DNA from: Clostridium guangxiense
Lineage (GTDB): Bacteria > Bacillota > Clostridia > Clostridiales > Clostridiaceae
DNA length: 64,000 nt
Direction: 5' to 3'
NCBI RefSeq assembly: GCF_021043395.1
Contig: NZ_JAJNKE010000001.1
Location: forward strand, 294,149 to 358,148
Of this stretch, positions 45,675-55,410 are shown piece after piece (position 1 is the first letter of the stretch; each line of letters starts with the position of its first letter). The position numbers were made by a program, and so were the translations under genes. A model generated the notes under the pieces. The model was not told the origin of the DNA, did no database searches, and worked only from the letters and a program-made list of their open reading frames with translations.

Positions 45675-46373
45675 TTGAAAAATGTAATTGTAGACTATCG
45701 AATAGATATAAAAGAAAAGAATGTACTATTAGAAAATGGATATAACGTATTAACCGTCCCTCCATGCAAAGACGTATATAATGCGATTTCTGGTCATCCC
45801 GATATTCAATTATGTATGCTCAACAGTAATACTGCTGTTGTATATAAAAATATGCCTTACGAGTTTATTAAACAGCTTAAAGAACTAAACCTAAATATAA
45901 TAAAATCTAAAAATGATGTTAAAAACAAATATCCTTATGATATCATACTCAATGCTGTAAATTTAAAAAACTTTTTTATACATAACCTTAAATATACTGA
46001 TGATAATCTTTATAAAAAAATTTCTTATAAATCTTTAATTAACGTAAAGCAAGGTTATACAAAATGCTCTACAGCAATAATAAGCGATAATGCTATAATT
46101 ACTAGTGACACTGGAATATCACAAGCTGCAAGCAAAAATGGACTAGATGTTCTTCTTTTACCTAATGGTGATATTGAACTCACTAATTTCGACTACGGAT
46201 TTATTGGAGGCACTTGCGGTATTTTAGATAACAACACCATAGCCTTTTACGGTAATTTAGAAAATTACAAATATGGAGCTGAAGTACTTTCCTTTATAAA
46301 AAAGTATAACTTAAAGCCACTTTATTTGAGAGATAGTAAACTAATAGATAGGGGAAGCATATTATATTTTTAA
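45675..46373 (+). CDS. DUF6873-like protein (GME-fold family)
   Basis: I choose the TTG at 45675 (232 residues), six bases after GGAGGTG. The ATG at 45660 lies within that site. Segments such as GHPDIQLCMLNSNTAVVY, ILNAVNLKNFFIHNLKYTD, SDTGISQAASKNGLDVL and GFIGGTCGILDNNTIAFYGN match what I recall of the DUF6873 GME-fold (amidinotransferase-like) family. Function is unknown. It is divergent from ytxC-thrS and ends in a shared terminator at 46394-46418. Family assignment from memory, moderately sure. Confidence 0.7.
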   Translation: MKNVIVDYRIDIKEKNVLLENGYNVLTVPPCKDVYNAISGHPDIQLCMLNSNTAVVYKNMPYEFIKQLKELNLNIIKSKNDVKNKYPYDIILNAVNLKNFFIHNLKYTDDNLYKKISYKSLINVKQGYTKCSTAIISDNAIITSDTGISQAASKNGLDVLLLPNGDIELTNFDYGFIGGTCGILDNNTIAFYGNLENYKYGAEVLSFIKKYNLKPLYLRDSKLIDRGSILYF

Positions 46374-46393
46374 AACAAAGCATTAAAATAAAA

Positions 46394-46418
46394 CCGATAT
46401 GACAACAAGTCATATCGG
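46394..46418. terminator. Bidirectional terminator between the DUF6873-like and SASP genes
   Basis: CCGATATGAC and GTCATATCGG form a perfect 10-bp stem with an AACAA loop. T-rich or A-rich flanks on both sides allow use from either direction. Confidence 0.85.
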
Positions 46419-46461
46419 CCTTTATTGACAAAATCATCTTAAATTTTTTAATATTTTTTAA

Positions 46462-46656
46462 TTATTTTAAGCCATTTTCATAACTTTGAACCATTTTTTT
46501 AACCATCTGGCCACCAACTGAACCATTTTCTCTTGAAGTAAGATCTCCATTGTATCCTTGTTTAAGATTTACTCCAACTTCCTTTGCTGCTTCCATTTTA
46601 AATTTATCTAATCCTTCTCTTGCTTCAGGTACTAAATTACTGTTTCTTGATGACAT
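46462..46656 (-). CDS. Small acid-soluble spore protein, alpha/beta type
   Basis: The 64-residue protein shows the SASP pattern: LVPEAREGLDKFKMEAAKEV, then VNLKQGYNGDLTSRENGSVG and GGQMVKKMV. These proteins coat spore DNA and protect it. GPR-type cleavage would be at the K-M-E-A-A segment near 21-25. AGGAGGAG site before the ATG. Its spore-specific promoter could not be read with confidence. Confidence 0.93.
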   Translation of the reverse strand: MSSRNSNLVPEAREGLDKFKMEAAKEVGVNLKQGYNGDLTSRENGSVGGQMVKKMVQSYENGLK

Positions 46657-46875
46657 AGTTAACTCCTCCTCTTAATAAATATTTGTAATTTTCATTACGA
46701 TATAAGTTTGCTCCATTTTAGCAAAAATACGCTATTAAATTAAATGAAATATACCCAAGCTATGCCTGTATACCAATATTTTTCAAAATAAATTCAAATA
46801 TTAAATTTATTATAAAAATACCCTTATAAACTTACTCTAGAAGGCTACTTTAAAATAAAGCTATATTTGCAAAAA

Positions 46876-46918
46876 TAGCCTATACAGTTAACCATCTTAC
46901 AAGTTACTGTATAAGCTA
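46876..46918 (-). terminator. Terminator of the tRNA operon
   Basis: TAGCCTATACAGTTAA and TTACTGTATAAGCTA pair with small mismatches, followed on the minus strand by TTTTTGC, about 25 bases beyond the tRNA-Cys gene. The rest of the interval 46657-46875 shows no gene. Confidence 0.75.
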
Positions 46919-46941
46919 CTTTTAAAACACTATTATATAAT

Positions 46942-47015
<74 letters not shown>

Positions 47016-47020
47016 AAAAT

Positions 47021-47095
47021 TGGAGCGGAAGACGAGATTCGAACTCGCGACGTTCACCTTGGCAAGGTGACGCTCTACCACTGAGCCACTCCCGC
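47021..47095 (-). tRNA. tRNA-Gly (GCC)
   Basis: Minus strand starts GCGGGAGTGGCTCAGTGG, with anticodon GCC in CTTGCCAAG and T-loop GTTCGAATC. The acceptor stem and encoded CCA are complete. Confidence 0.96.
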
Positions 47096-47099
47096 AAAA

Positions 47100-47175
<76 letters not shown>

Positions 47176-47186
47176 AATAATTAATA

Positions 47187-47263
47187 TGGCGACTTGGAAG
47201 GGGATCGAACCCTCGACCTCTGGCGTGACAGGCCAGCACTCTAACCAGCTGAGCTACCAAGCC
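47187..47263 (-). tRNA. tRNA-Asp (GTC)
   Basis: Minus strand starts GGCTTGGTAGCTCAGCTGG, with anticodon GTC in CTGTCAC, T-loop GTTCGATCC, and encoded CCA. Confidence 0.96.
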
Positions 47264-47272
47264 ATAAAATTG

Positions 47273-47348
47273 TGGTGGGCACTACAGGGCTCGAACCTGT
47301 GACCCTCTGCTTGTAAGGCAGATGCTCTCCCAGCTGAGCTAAGCGCCC
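47273..47348 (-). tRNA. tRNA-Val (TAC)
   Basis: Minus strand starts GGGCGCTTAGCTCAGCTGG, with anticodon TAC in CTTACAAG, T-loop GTTCGAGCC and encoded CCA. First of the cluster, 42 bases after the -10. Confidence 0.96.
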
Positions 47349-47373
47349 ACAATCATATCTAACAATAAACTAT

Positions 47374-47412
47374 TGCCAAGACAAATAATATTATATATTA
47401 CTTATCTTGGCA
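47374..47412. repeat. 39-nt inverted repeat containing the tRNA-operon -10
   Basis: TGCCAAGATAAGTAATAT and ATATTATTTGTCTTGGCA (minus strand) pair over 18 bp, with two G-U pairs and a 3-base loop. It could terminate hslO, though no strong T-run follows. Confidence 0.65.
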
Positions 47413-47418
47413 TGTCAA
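47390..47418 (-). promoter_or_regulatory. Consensus promoter of the tRNA operon
   Basis: Minus strand TTGACA (47413-47418), 17 bases, TATAAT (47390-47395), a perfect match, eight bases beyond the hslO stop. Confidence 0.9.
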
Positions 47419-47425
47419 TACTCTT

Positions 47426-48319
47426 TTACTTAATTTTTCTCTTTTTTTCAATAAGTGTACCTATATCCTCATGTGTGAAAGTATATTTTTTATCGCAAAA
47501 ATTACATACTACTTCTTCTTGCTTCTCATCACGATATATTTCCTCTAAATCACTCATACTTATACTCATAAGTGCTCTTTCAACTCTCTCTTTTGAACAA
47601 TCACATCTATATTCTGGTACTAAACTTCCATCTAATATTTTTAAGTCCATACCTTCAAATATAAATTCTAAAATTTCTTCAATTGATTTTCCATCACTTA
47701 TGAATTCAGTTATAGATGGTATTTCTTGAAGTCTATATGTTATCAAATCTGCTGCAAGTTCATCTGCTCCTGGCATCATCTGTATTATAAATCCACCTGC
47801 TGCCTTTATTGATAAATCTTTATCCACTAACACTCCTAATCCAACTGCTGAAGGTACTTGTTCAGATGATGCATAATAGTAAGCAATATCATCGCCTATT
47901 TCCCCTGTATAAATAGGTACTTGGCCAACGTATGGCTCTCTAAGTCCCATATCTCTTACTATGCTGAGATTACCTTGTTTTCCAATTATACCTGACACAT
48001 CAAGCTTACCAAGATTATTAGCTGGCAAATCAGCATTAGGATTACCTACAAATCCTTTTACATGAGCATCACTATACGCAGTTACAGTTACACCCTTAGC
48101 TATTCCTCCACCATTTATTTTTAAAGTTAAAACATCCTTGTCACCTTTAAGCATTGATCCCATAAGAGATCCAGCTGTAAGCATTCTCCCAAGCGCTGCT
48201 GATGCTGTAGGTGCACATTTATGTGTAGTTACTGCTTCGTTTACAAGTTCTGTTGTAATGGCTGCGACTATCCTCACTTCTCCATTTTTAGCAACAGCTC
48301 TTATTAATTTATCTGCCAT
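47426..48319 (-). CDS. hslO: Redox-regulated chaperone Hsp33
   Basis: The 297-residue protein has the HSP33 core ([40 protein letters not shown]) and the C-terminal zinc site CDCSKE with CNFC, about residues 233-270. Oxidation of these Cys releases zinc and activates holdase function. GGAGG before the ATG. Confidence 0.95.
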   Translation of the reverse strand: MADKLIRAVAKNGEVRIVAAITTELVNEAVTTHKCAPTASAALGRMLTAGSLMGSMLKGDKDVLTLKINGGGIAKGVTVTAYSDAHVKGFVGNPNADLPANNLGKLDVSGIIGKQGNLSIVRDMGLREPYVGQVPIYTGEIGDDIAYYYASSEQVPSAVGLGVLVDKDLSIKAAGGFIIQMMPGADELAADLITYRLQEIPSITEFISDGKSIEEILEFIFEGMDLKILDGSLVPEYRCDCSKERVERALMSISMSDLEEIYRDEKQEEVVCNFCDKKYTFTHEDIGTLIEKKRKIK

Positions 48320-48334
48320 AAAAAAGCCTCCATT

Positions 48335-49090
48335 TTACTTAATATTTCTTGTCTTTTTTACAATATAAGTTATTCTTTCTGTATGATCATTTATATCTTT
48401 TTCTTCATAACAATCTACTTTCTTTATAACAGAAAGTCCTACTGCATTTAAATATTTGTCTAATTGCAATTCACTATAGGCTCGTTCTTGATGCTCCTCA
48501 TCAAATCGCTCATAAATACTATCTTCTTTTTTTATAAAAAACATCAAATACATATTTACAATGTCTTCTTCCAAACTATTTTCCCATACATAAACAACTT
48601 CATCATTATCAAAATCAAAAGTATTATTTCCAAGAACTTTGGTTAATTTATAACATGAATTTATATCAAATATAAACAATCCATCATCCTCAAGAGATTT
48701 TTCAACTTGACTAAAATAACTTTTCAAATCATTTTCGCACGTTATGTAATTTGTAGAATCCAAACAACACGTAATTAAGTCAAACTTCATATTTAGGCTT
48801 AATTTAGATATATCCTGACAAATAAATTTTGCCTTAAAGCCTTTGTTTCTAAACTTTTCTTCTGCCTCGCAGAGCATATCTTCTGACATATCCACTGCCC
48901 ACACATCTTTAAACTTAGTGCACAAATTTTCTGTTAAATTACCTGTACCACAGGCTAAATCAAGATATTTATCAAATTTTATTTCACTTTTTAAACATAC
49001 ATCATATATGTATTTAGACCATTTCTTATAGTTTATATCTGGATTTATAAGTTCATCATAAATATGCGCAAAACCTTTATTGTATTCCAT
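48335..49090 (-). CDS. Class I SAM-dependent methyltransferase
   Basis: I choose the ATG at 49090 (251 residues), with AAGGTG five bases upstream. A 51-base extension to 49141 has no good site. The SAM motif YLDLACGTGNLTE is near residue 42, with VWAVDMSEDML and LITCCLDSTNYI following. The closest general pattern is the YqeM/UbiE-like family of small-molecule or protein methyltransferases. Substrate unknown. It ends 16 bases before hslO and is probably cotranscribed with it. Confidence 0.8.
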   Translation of the reverse strand: MEYNKGFAHIYDELINPDINYKKWSKYIYDVCLKSEIKFDKYLDLACGTGNLTENLCTKFKDVWAVDMSEDMLCEAEEKFRNKGFKAKFICQDISKLSLNMKFDLITCCLDSTNYITCENDLKSYFSQVEKSLEDDGLFIFDINSCYKLTKVLGNNTFDFDNDEVVYVWENSLEEDIVNMYLMFFIKKEDSIYERFDEEHQERAYSELQLDKYLNAVGLSVIKKVDCYEEKDINDHTERITYIVKKTRNIK

Positions 49091-49161
49091 AAAATCACCT
49101 TTCATAAAAACATTCCACTCTATATAATATAGGTTTCGCACATAATAATCAAATATAATAT

Positions 49162-49440
49162 TTAATTCTCATCATAATTTTCATCATAATATTCACGATT
49201 TAATATTTCATCATTTTTAGGAATGTTAAGTTTCTTTTTCATTTTTGTCATTATCCCACCAATTCTTCCTGTCTCCTCTGATGTAAGTGCACTCCATCCA
49301 AGCTCATCAACTTTATCTTTAAGCCCTAATTCAGCAGCAATTTCATATTTCATTTTTTCTCTTTGCTCTTCAAGAGTTGTCAATTTCTTATTGGATTTTA
49401 TTTTTGACTTAATAACTTTTTTTAGTGGTGTTTTCCCCAT
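49162..49440 (-). CDS. SspF-like small acid-soluble spore protein
   Basis: The protein is 92 residues from the ATG at 49440, seven bases after GGAGGG; a TTG 15 bases earlier lies in that site. The core MKYEIAAELGLKDKVDELGW resembles Bacillus SspF, followed by SEETGRIGGIMTKMKKKL, which matches alpha/beta SASPs. Basic N-terminus (KKVIKSKIKSNKK) and acidic tail. It is expected to bind spore DNA. Confidence 0.8.
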   Translation of the reverse strand: MGKTPLKKVIKSKIKSNKKLTTLEEQREKMKYEIAAELGLKDKVDELGWSALTSEETGRIGGIMTKMKKKLNIPKNDEILNREYYDENYDEN

Positions 49441-49536
49441 GATGTATCCCTCCAAAATAATATATATTATATATTATTTTTTTCATGATTTAATATTTTA
49501 TTCATAAAAATAAAAAAGAGTATCTTCTTAAAAAAA

Positions 49537-49566
49537 AAGTAAATTCCCCTAAAAGAGAATTTACTT
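49537..49566 (-). terminator. Terminator of the opp operon / small membrane protein
   Basis: AAGTAAATTC and GAATTTACTT form a perfect 10-bp stem with a 10-base loop and an eight-T run on the minus strand. The stem includes the stop codon of the small membrane protein gene. Confidence 0.85.
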
Positions 49567-49752
49567 AAGCCAAATTTTTGATATAAAAACTAGCACTATA
49601 AAGAGGATTAGACCAATCATTATAAAAATAGGCATAAACACCTGAAATCCTGCTATAACCATAGCGAGAATATCTTCATAGGTAATTTCTTGATCATCTT
49701 TTTTCGATCTTAATCTACGCTTTAAAAGCCTATTTAATTTTTCATTTTTCAT
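49561..49752 (-). CDS. Small single-pass membrane protein
   Basis: The 63-residue protein has a charged basic N-terminus (KNEKLNRLLKRRLRSKK) and one strong hydrophobic segment at about 29-60 (MVIAGFQVFMPIFIMIGLIL). AGAGGTGATATC precedes the ATG. It lies 22 bases after oppF with no terminator between, so it is probably the last gene of the opp transcript. I do not recognise a family. Confidence 0.7.
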   Translation of the reverse strand: MKNEKLNRLLKRRLRSKKDDQEITYEDILAMVIAGFQVFMPIFIMIGLILFIVLVFISKIWLK

Positions 49753-49774
49753 GATATCACCTCTTGCTTTGCTA

Positions 49775-50740
49775 TTAAACTAAATGACATGCAACAAAAT
49801 GTCCACTTCCAGCATCCTTATATTCAGGATTTTCCTCCGAGCATCTTTTAGTAGCATACGGACACCTAGTGTGAAACTTACAGCCTGAAGGAGGATTAGA
49901 AGCACTTGGGATATCTCCCTTAAGTATTATTCTATTTCTCTTATAATCAGGATCTGGAACAGGTACAGCAGAAAGCAAAGCCTTTGTATATGGATGAAGA
50001 GGATTAGTATAAATTTCTTCTTTTGGAGCAAGTTCCACAAGAGAACCTAAATACATAACTCCTACCCTAGTGCTTATGTGCTTAACTACACTTAAATCAT
50101 GAGATATAAATAAATATGAAAAACCCTTTTTCTCCTGAAGATCACAAAGTAAATTAACTATTTGAGACTGTATAGAAACATCAAGCGCAGAAACCGGCTC
50201 ATCTGCAACTATAAAATCAGGATTCAAAGCAAGAGCCCTTGCTATGCCTATTCTTTGTCTTTGACCACCGGAAAACTCATGGGGATATCTTGAAATTTGG
50301 TATGATGCAAGACCGCAAGTGTTCATTGTCTCAAGTACCATATCATTTACATTATTTCTATCAGCCATACCATGGTCTATAAGGGCTTCCCCTATTATTT
50401 CACCTATAGTCATCCTAGGATCAAGTGAACTATAAGGATCTTGAAATATTATTTGCATTTTAGGCCTAATTCTTTTTAGTTCTTTTTTACCTATAGAAAA
50501 TATATCCTTATTTTCAAACTCTACTTTTCCAGCTGTTCTTTCTATTAGTCTTAAAATTGTTCTTCCGGCTGTACTTTTTCCACAGCCGGATTCTCCAACA
50601 AGTCCAAGTGTTTCACCTTTTTTTAATTCAAAAGAAATATCATCTACTGCTTTAACGTGACCTACAGTTTTCTGAAAAAAGCCACCTGTTATAGGGAAAT
50701 ATTTCTTTAAATGTTCAACCTTTAATATAGTTTCAGCCAT
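49775..50740 (-). CDS. oppF: Oligopeptide ABC transporter ATP-binding protein OppF
   Basis: The 321-residue ATPase has Walker [10 protein letters not shown] near 51, signature [15 protein letters not shown] near 160, Walker [12 protein letters not shown], and the OppDF C-terminal domain with FHTRCPYA. It drives peptide import with OppD. Its ATG shares the A of the oppD TAA. Order here is A-B-C-D-F. Confidence 0.95.
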   Translation of the reverse strand: MAETILKVEHLKKYFPITGGFFQKTVGHVKAVDDISFELKKGETLGLVGESGCGKSTAGRTILRLIERTAGKVEFENKDIFSIGKKELKRIRPKMQIIFQDPYSSLDPRMTIGEIIGEALIDHGMADRNNVNDMVLETMNTCGLASYQISRYPHEFSGGQRQRIGIARALALNPDFIVADEPVSALDVSIQSQIVNLLCDLQEKKGFSYLFISHDLSVVKHISTRVGVMYLGSLVELAPKEEIYTNPLHPYTKALLSAVPVPDPDYKRNRIILKGDIPSASNPPSGCKFHTRCPYATKRCSEENPEYKDAGSGHFVACHLV

Positions 50741-51717
50741 TATTTTCCCTCCTCATAAAGCCAACATGCAACTTTATGTACATCATTAACCTGTACCAAA
50801 TGTGGCTGTTTTTTACTACATATATCTTTAGCCTTTTCACATCTTTCACAAAAATAGCAATTTTCTGGCATACCTACTGGATTAGGAACCTGTCCTGGTA
50901 TAGAGTATAATCTATCAACCTCATCATTTATTGAAGGTTTAGATTTAAGTAACCCTATAGTATATGGATGAAGGGGATTTTTAAACAATTCACGCACAGG
51001 AGCTTCTTCAACAATTTTGCCAGCATACATAACAACAACGTAATCCGCCATTTCTGCAACCACACCTAAATCATGTGTTATAAGCATAATAGAAGTATTT
51101 ATCTTTTTCTTTAAATCCCTCATAAGATCAAGAATTTGCGCCTGAATAGTAACATCAAGAGCTGTAGTTGGCTCGTCTGCAATTAAAAGTTCAGGATCAC
51201 ATGATATTGCCATTGCTATCATAGCACGCTGTCTCATACCTCCACTTAATTCATGGGGGTAAGATTCAAAAATCGATTCTGCTCTAGGTATTCCTACCAA
51301 CTTCAAAGCCTCTATTGATGCCTTCTTAGCCTCAGCTTCTGATAAATTTTTATGAAGCATCAAGGATTCAGAAATTTGATATCCTATTGTAAATACAGGG
51401 TTTAGAGACGTCATTGGTTCTTGAAATATTACTGAAATTTCATTTCCTCTTACTTTTCGAAGTTCATCTTCTGATAAACTTAGTAAATCTTTTCCTTTAA
51501 ATAATATCTCACCAGAAACAATCTTTCCAGGAGGACTTGGTATCAATTTTAAAATCGACATAGATGTTACACTTTTTCCACATCCGGATTCTCCGACAAT
51601 ACACACTGTTTCCCCTTCATTTATTTTAAAGCTTACATCATTAACAGCTTTTACAACGCCTGCTTGAGTATAAAAATATGTGTTTAAGCTTTTCACTTCT
51701 AATAATTCTTTTGCCAT
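50740..51717 (-). CDS. oppD: Oligopeptide ABC transporter ATP-binding protein OppD
   Basis: The 325-residue protein has Walker [12 protein letters not shown] near 38, signature [15 protein letters not shown] near 155, Walker [16 protein letters not shown], and the C-terminal Cys-rich segment ([14 protein letters not shown]) typical of OppD. AGGAGG site before the ATG. Confidence 0.95.
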   Translation of the reverse strand: MAKELLEVKSLNTYFYTQAGVVKAVNDVSFKINEGETVCIVGESGCGKSVTSMSILKLIPSPPGKIVSGEILFKGKDLLSLSEDELRKVRGNEISVIFQEPMTSLNPVFTIGYQISESLMLHKNLSEAEAKKASIEALKLVGIPRAESIFESYPHELSGGMRQRAMIAMAISCDPELLIADEPTTALDVTIQAQILDLMRDLKKKINTSIMLITHDLGVVAEMADYVVVMYAGKIVEEAPVRELFKNPLHPYTIGLLKSKPSINDEVDRLYSIPGQVPNPVGMPENCYFCERCEKAKDICSKKQPHLVQVNDVHKVACWLYEEGK

Positions 51718-51729
51718 ACCTATATCCTC

Positions 51730-52641
51730 CTACCTTCTAAGTTTTGGATCGAGCGCATCTCTAAGTGCATCACCAACAACATTAATACTCATAGCTGTTA
51801 AAAATATACAAACACCAGGTGGTATCCAAAGCCAAGGATAATGCTGCAATGTATATAAATTATTAACAACCTGTATCATATTTCCCCAAGAAGCAGTTGG
51901 AGCTATAACTCCAAGTCCTAAAAAGCTAAGTGCTGATTCAGTAAGTATATTGGAACCTACACCAAGAGTAGCAGTTACAATTATAGTAGGTAATGTATTA
52001 GGTAAAAGATGTTTAAACATTTTTCTTGTATCCTTAATACCAAGTGCTTCAGCTGCCTGCATATATTCTTGCTCCCTAAGGGATAACACTTCTCCACGTA
52101 CAAGTCTGCAAAGAGAAGGCCAGCTAAGAAACGCTATAATAAACATTAACCATATAATTCTTGCGCCTGGGCTAACATGAAAATCTGACATCATAGCTCC
52201 CAAAACTATTAAAATTGGCAAGAAAGGTATACATAAGAATATATCAACTACTCTCATTATAATAGAATCCATTATTCCGCCGTAATATCCTGATATTACA
52301 CCAAGTAAAGCCCCTAGTATAACTTCAATAATAACAGAAAATACACCAACAGCAATGGATATTCTTCCACCATACATAAGCCTTGTAAGTACATCTCTTC
52401 CAAGATCGTCAGTTCCTAACAAATGGTGTATATTAGGTGCTCCCTTCATAGCCGCGTAATCTATTCCATTTTCACCATATCCAGTCATAAAAGGTCCAAC
52501 AACAGCAAATAAAACGATAAATACTATAATAAATAATCCAACAATAGCAAATTTGTTCTTTTTAAAATTATTCCAAACAATTTTACCAGGAGTTAAAACT
52601 TTTTCTTTTTGTTCTTTTTTTACATCAATTTTAGTTTCCAT
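51730..52641 (-). CDS. oppC: Oligopeptide ABC transporter permease OppC
   Basis: The 303-residue permease has six hydrophobic segments, one near 35-55 and five from about 95 on. The EAA loop EYMQAAEALGIKDTRKMFKH is near 195. It includes the N-terminal OppC extension typical of this family. AGGAGGGG before the ATG. Confidence 0.94.
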   Translation of the reverse strand: METKIDVKKEQKEKVLTPGKIVWNNFKKNKFAIVGLFIIVFIVLFAVVGPFMTGYGENGIDYAAMKGAPNIHHLLGTDDLGRDVLTRLMYGGRISIAVGVFSVIIEVILGALLGVISGYYGGIMDSIIMRVVDIFLCIPFLPILIVLGAMMSDFHVSPGARIIWLMFIIAFLSWPSLCRLVRGEVLSLREQEYMQAAEALGIKDTRKMFKHLLPNTLPTIIVTATLGVGSNILTESALSFLGLGVIAPTASWGNMIQVVNNLYTLQHYPWLWIPPGVCIFLTAMSINVVGDALRDALDPKLRR

Positions 52642-52652
52642 CTCAACCCCTC

Positions 52653-53621
52653 CTATTTAAGTTTTATCCTTGGATCAACTAATGCATAACAAACATCCGC
52701 CAATAGATTTCCAAGTAAAGTGAAAACAACCATAATCATATTTATACCCATCAAAACAGGATAATCCCTATCATTAATGGAAGTCACTGTAAGCTTACCA
52801 ATTCCAGGCCATGCGAATATTTGCTCTGTAATTACAGCCCCAGAGAACAAAGTTCCAATGCTCATTCCAAGTATTGTGACTACTGGTATCATACCATTTC
52901 TAAGAGCATGCTTATATATAACTACTTTTTCCTTTAGTCCCTTTGATCTAGCAGTTCTTATATAATCCTGTTTTATTACTTCAAGCATACTCATTCTAAC
53001 ATACCTCATAAGACTTGAAACGTTAATTAAGGTTATAACTAAGCAAGGCAAAAACATATGCTGTGCAATATCAACTAAAAGTTTAAAACCTTTATAGTTC
53101 ATACCCGCACTTGTCATTCCTGAAACTGGAAAAATACGCATATCAACAGCAAACCATTTCATTAAAAGAAGTCCCATAAAAAATGATGGTAATGATATAC
53201 CTATAAGTGCGAAAACAGTAAAAGCAGAATCGAAAAATGAATACTGTTTTGTTGCAGATATAACTCCAATAGGAATGGCTATAATAGTAGAAATTATAAA
53301 AGCTACCAACTGAAGATAAAATGAATTCCAAATATATGTATTTAAAATATGAGAAACCGGCTGATTAAGTTTTACAGATTGTCCTAAATCGCCATGTAAA
53401 AAACCAACAAGCCAGTTTCCATATTGTACTAATTTAGGCTCATCGAGATGATATAAATGCCTAAGTTGCGCAATCTTAACCGCAGACATATTAGGATGCG
53501 CTGCAACTAAAGAAGATACTGCATCCCCTGGAGCAAAAGTAAAAATCATAAATATTAAAAATGAAACTCCAATTAATACTGGTATCATTTGAAGCAGTCT
53601 TCGTGTTATGTACTGTCTCAT
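52653..53621 (-). CDS. oppB: Oligopeptide ABC transporter permease OppB
   Basis: The 322-residue permease starts MRQYITRRLLQMIPVLIGVS, has six hydrophobic segments, and the EAA loop IRTARSKGLKEKVVIYKHAL near 222. GGAGG before the ATG. A strong hairpin at 53647-53670 separates it from oppA. Confidence 0.95.
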   Translation of the reverse strand: MRQYITRRLLQMIPVLIGVSFLIFMIFTFAPGDAVSSLVAAHPNMSAVKIAQLRHLYHLDEPKLVQYGNWLVGFLHGDLGQSVKLNQPVSHILNTYIWNSFYLQLVAFIISTIIAIPIGVISATKQYSFFDSAFTVFALIGISLPSFFMGLLLMKWFAVDMRIFPVSGMTSAGMNYKGFKLLVDIAQHMFLPCLVITLINVSSLMRYVRMSMLEVIKQDYIRTARSKGLKEKVVIYKHALRNGMIPVVTILGMSIGTLFSGAVITEQIFAWPGIGKLTVTSINDRDYPVLMGINMIMVVFTLLGNLLADVCYALVDPRIKLK

Positions 53622-53646
53622 TAAATTTCCTCCAATCCAAAACTAT

Positions 53647-53670
53647 GCCCGACGGCTTATTCCGCCAGGC
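53647..53670 (-). terminator. Intercistronic hairpin between oppA and oppB
   Basis: On the minus strand GCCTGGCGG and CCGTCGGGC form a GC-rich 9-bp stem with two G-U pairs and a small loop. There is no T-run, so it is probably an mRNA-stabilising or attenuating hairpin, not a full terminator. Confidence 0.65.
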
Positions 53671-53679
53671 ATATAAAGT

Positions 53680-55410
53680 TTATTTAATTTCTGCTTTTGA
53701 CAAGTAATTAGTAAAATCTTTAAATGTTGTAGGTTCAATTCCAGTTATTTTTGAACTTATTGGATACATATCATTTCTTTCATATAAAGGTATTATTGGC
53801 ATATCATCACTAAGTTGTTTATAAAGCTTCTTAAATACAGCTTTTCTTTTAGTCTTATCCAATTCTTTCAACTCTTGATTAGAAAGATCATCAATGTTTT
53901 TGTTAGAATACTGTTGATAATTTTGAATTCCATTTGTTTTAAAACTTGCCGATTGATCTGGATCAGCTGTAGTAAACCCTGTAGCCATAAATGTCATTTC
54001 AAAATCATGCGAAGTTGTCTTTGCTAGAACTTGTTTAAATTCCATAGGTTCAGCTACAAAATCAATTCCTATTTTTTTAAGATTTTCCTTTGCAACCGCA
54101 ACAAATTTATCAGCTACAGTATTACCTGTAGATTGTAAAAAGTGTATTTGGAATTTCTTCCCATCTTTTGTTCTTATTCCATCAGAACCTTTTTTCCAGC
54201 CTGCTTCATCAAGAAGTTTATTAGCTTTATCTGGATCATATTTGTAATTTGTTATTCCTGATGCATCATATGCCCAAGAAACTACTGGCAAAGGCTGATT
54301 AATAACTTGTGCATATTTACCATATGCTGCCTTATCTATATTAGCTCTATCAAGACCATAAGCTAAAGCCCTACGAACTTTTACATCGCTAAACATTGGA
54401 TTTTTATTATTAATGTAAAGCAATCCATATCCCCAAGTAGGATTTATGCGCATATTTATAAATCCTGCATCTGTAAGTTCGCTGACATTTTCTTCACTAC
54501 AAACTGTAGATGAAGCTTCTATCATATCAACGCCGCCTGTCTTAATTTCCTGAATAGCTGTATCATCAGTAACGCTCTTAATCAATATATGTTTAATCTT
54601 AGGAGCCCCACCCCAATACTTATCATTAGCATCAAAGTCATATTCTTGACCATCTTTTTTAGATTTGAGCACCCAAGCTCCTGCTCCCACAGGGGCATTT
54701 TGAAGTGCATCTACAGCTGCATCATTTCCAGGTGCATAGTTTTTACCAAAATAATCTTTTGACATTATTAAAGTACTTGCAAGAGTATAAATTGCTGTGG
54801 CATTCTTTTGCTCAAGTGTAATTTTAACTGTCTTATCATCAACTACTTTTACTCCCTCAAGATCTTTTGAGGTTCCTTTATTGAAGGCTTCCCAACCTTT
54901 AATATAAGTTGTTGTAGGGTCAAACATTTTACCCTTATAACTAGGATCTAACAAATATTCAAAAGTAAACTTTACATCGTCAGCTTTTACTGGTGTACCA
55001 TTACTGTACTTAGCTCCATCCTTTATTTTAAATGTGTAAGTCAATCCATCTGATGATACATTCCAACTTGCCATACCTGGTACTGGAGTACCATCATCAG
55101 CTATACTTCCAAGGGAACTATAGAGCATTTCACATAAATAATAGTTATACGAACTATCTGATAAATAAGGAATAAGGTTTCCTGCATCTGGTGATTGCAT
55201 ACCTATTACCATAGTATCCTTTCTAGCTTTAGCACTAGCAGGTAACTTACTAGTATCTGTTGCTTTTATAACTGTAGATGTTGCCTTTGTTAAATCTGTT
55301 TTCTTTTCATCATTTCCACTTGTTGTTGAGCTTGTTTGACCGCATGCAGTTAACAATACCGAAGCACTCATAACTGCTGCAAGTGCAGTAACTAAACTTT
55401 TTCTTTTCAT
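53680..55410 (-). CDS. oppA: Oligopeptide-binding lipoprotein OppA
   Basis: The 576-residue solute-binding protein has a signal peptide with lipobox LLTAC-G near residue 23, a Thr/Ser-rich linker, and the SBP_bac_5 fold (YNYYLCEMLYSSLGSIADDG, SDGLTYTFKIKDGAKYSNGT). It binds peptides outside the membrane and feeds OppBCDF. AAGGGGGAAATAAC precedes the ATG. Confidence 0.94.
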   Translation of the reverse strand: MKRKSLVTALAAVMSASVLLTACGQTSSTTSGNDEKKTDLTKATSTVIKATDTSKLPASAKARKDTMVIGMQSPDAGNLIPYLSDSSYNYYLCEMLYSSLGSIADDGTPVPGMASWNVSSDGLTYTFKIKDGAKYSNGTPVKADDVKFTFEYLLDPSYKGKMFDPTTTYIKGWEAFNKGTSKDLEGVKVVDDKTVKITLEQKNATAIYTLASTLIMSKDYFGKNYAPGNDAAVDALQNAPVGAGAWVLKSKKDGQEYDFDANDKYWGGAPKIKHILIKSVTDDTAIQEIKTGGVDMIEASSTVCSEENVSELTDAGFINMRINPTWGYGLLYINNKNPMFSDVKVRRALAYGLDRANIDKAAYGKYAQVINQPLPVVSWAYDASGITNYKYDPDKANKLLDEAGWKKGSDGIRTKDGKKFQIHFLQSTGNTVADKFVAVAKENLKKIGIDFVAEPMEFKQVLAKTTSHDFEMTFMATGFTTADPDQSASFKTNGIQNYQQYSNKNIDDLSNQELKELDKTKRKAVFKKLYKQLSDDMPIIPLYERNDMYPISSKITGIEPTTFKDFTNYLSKAEIK

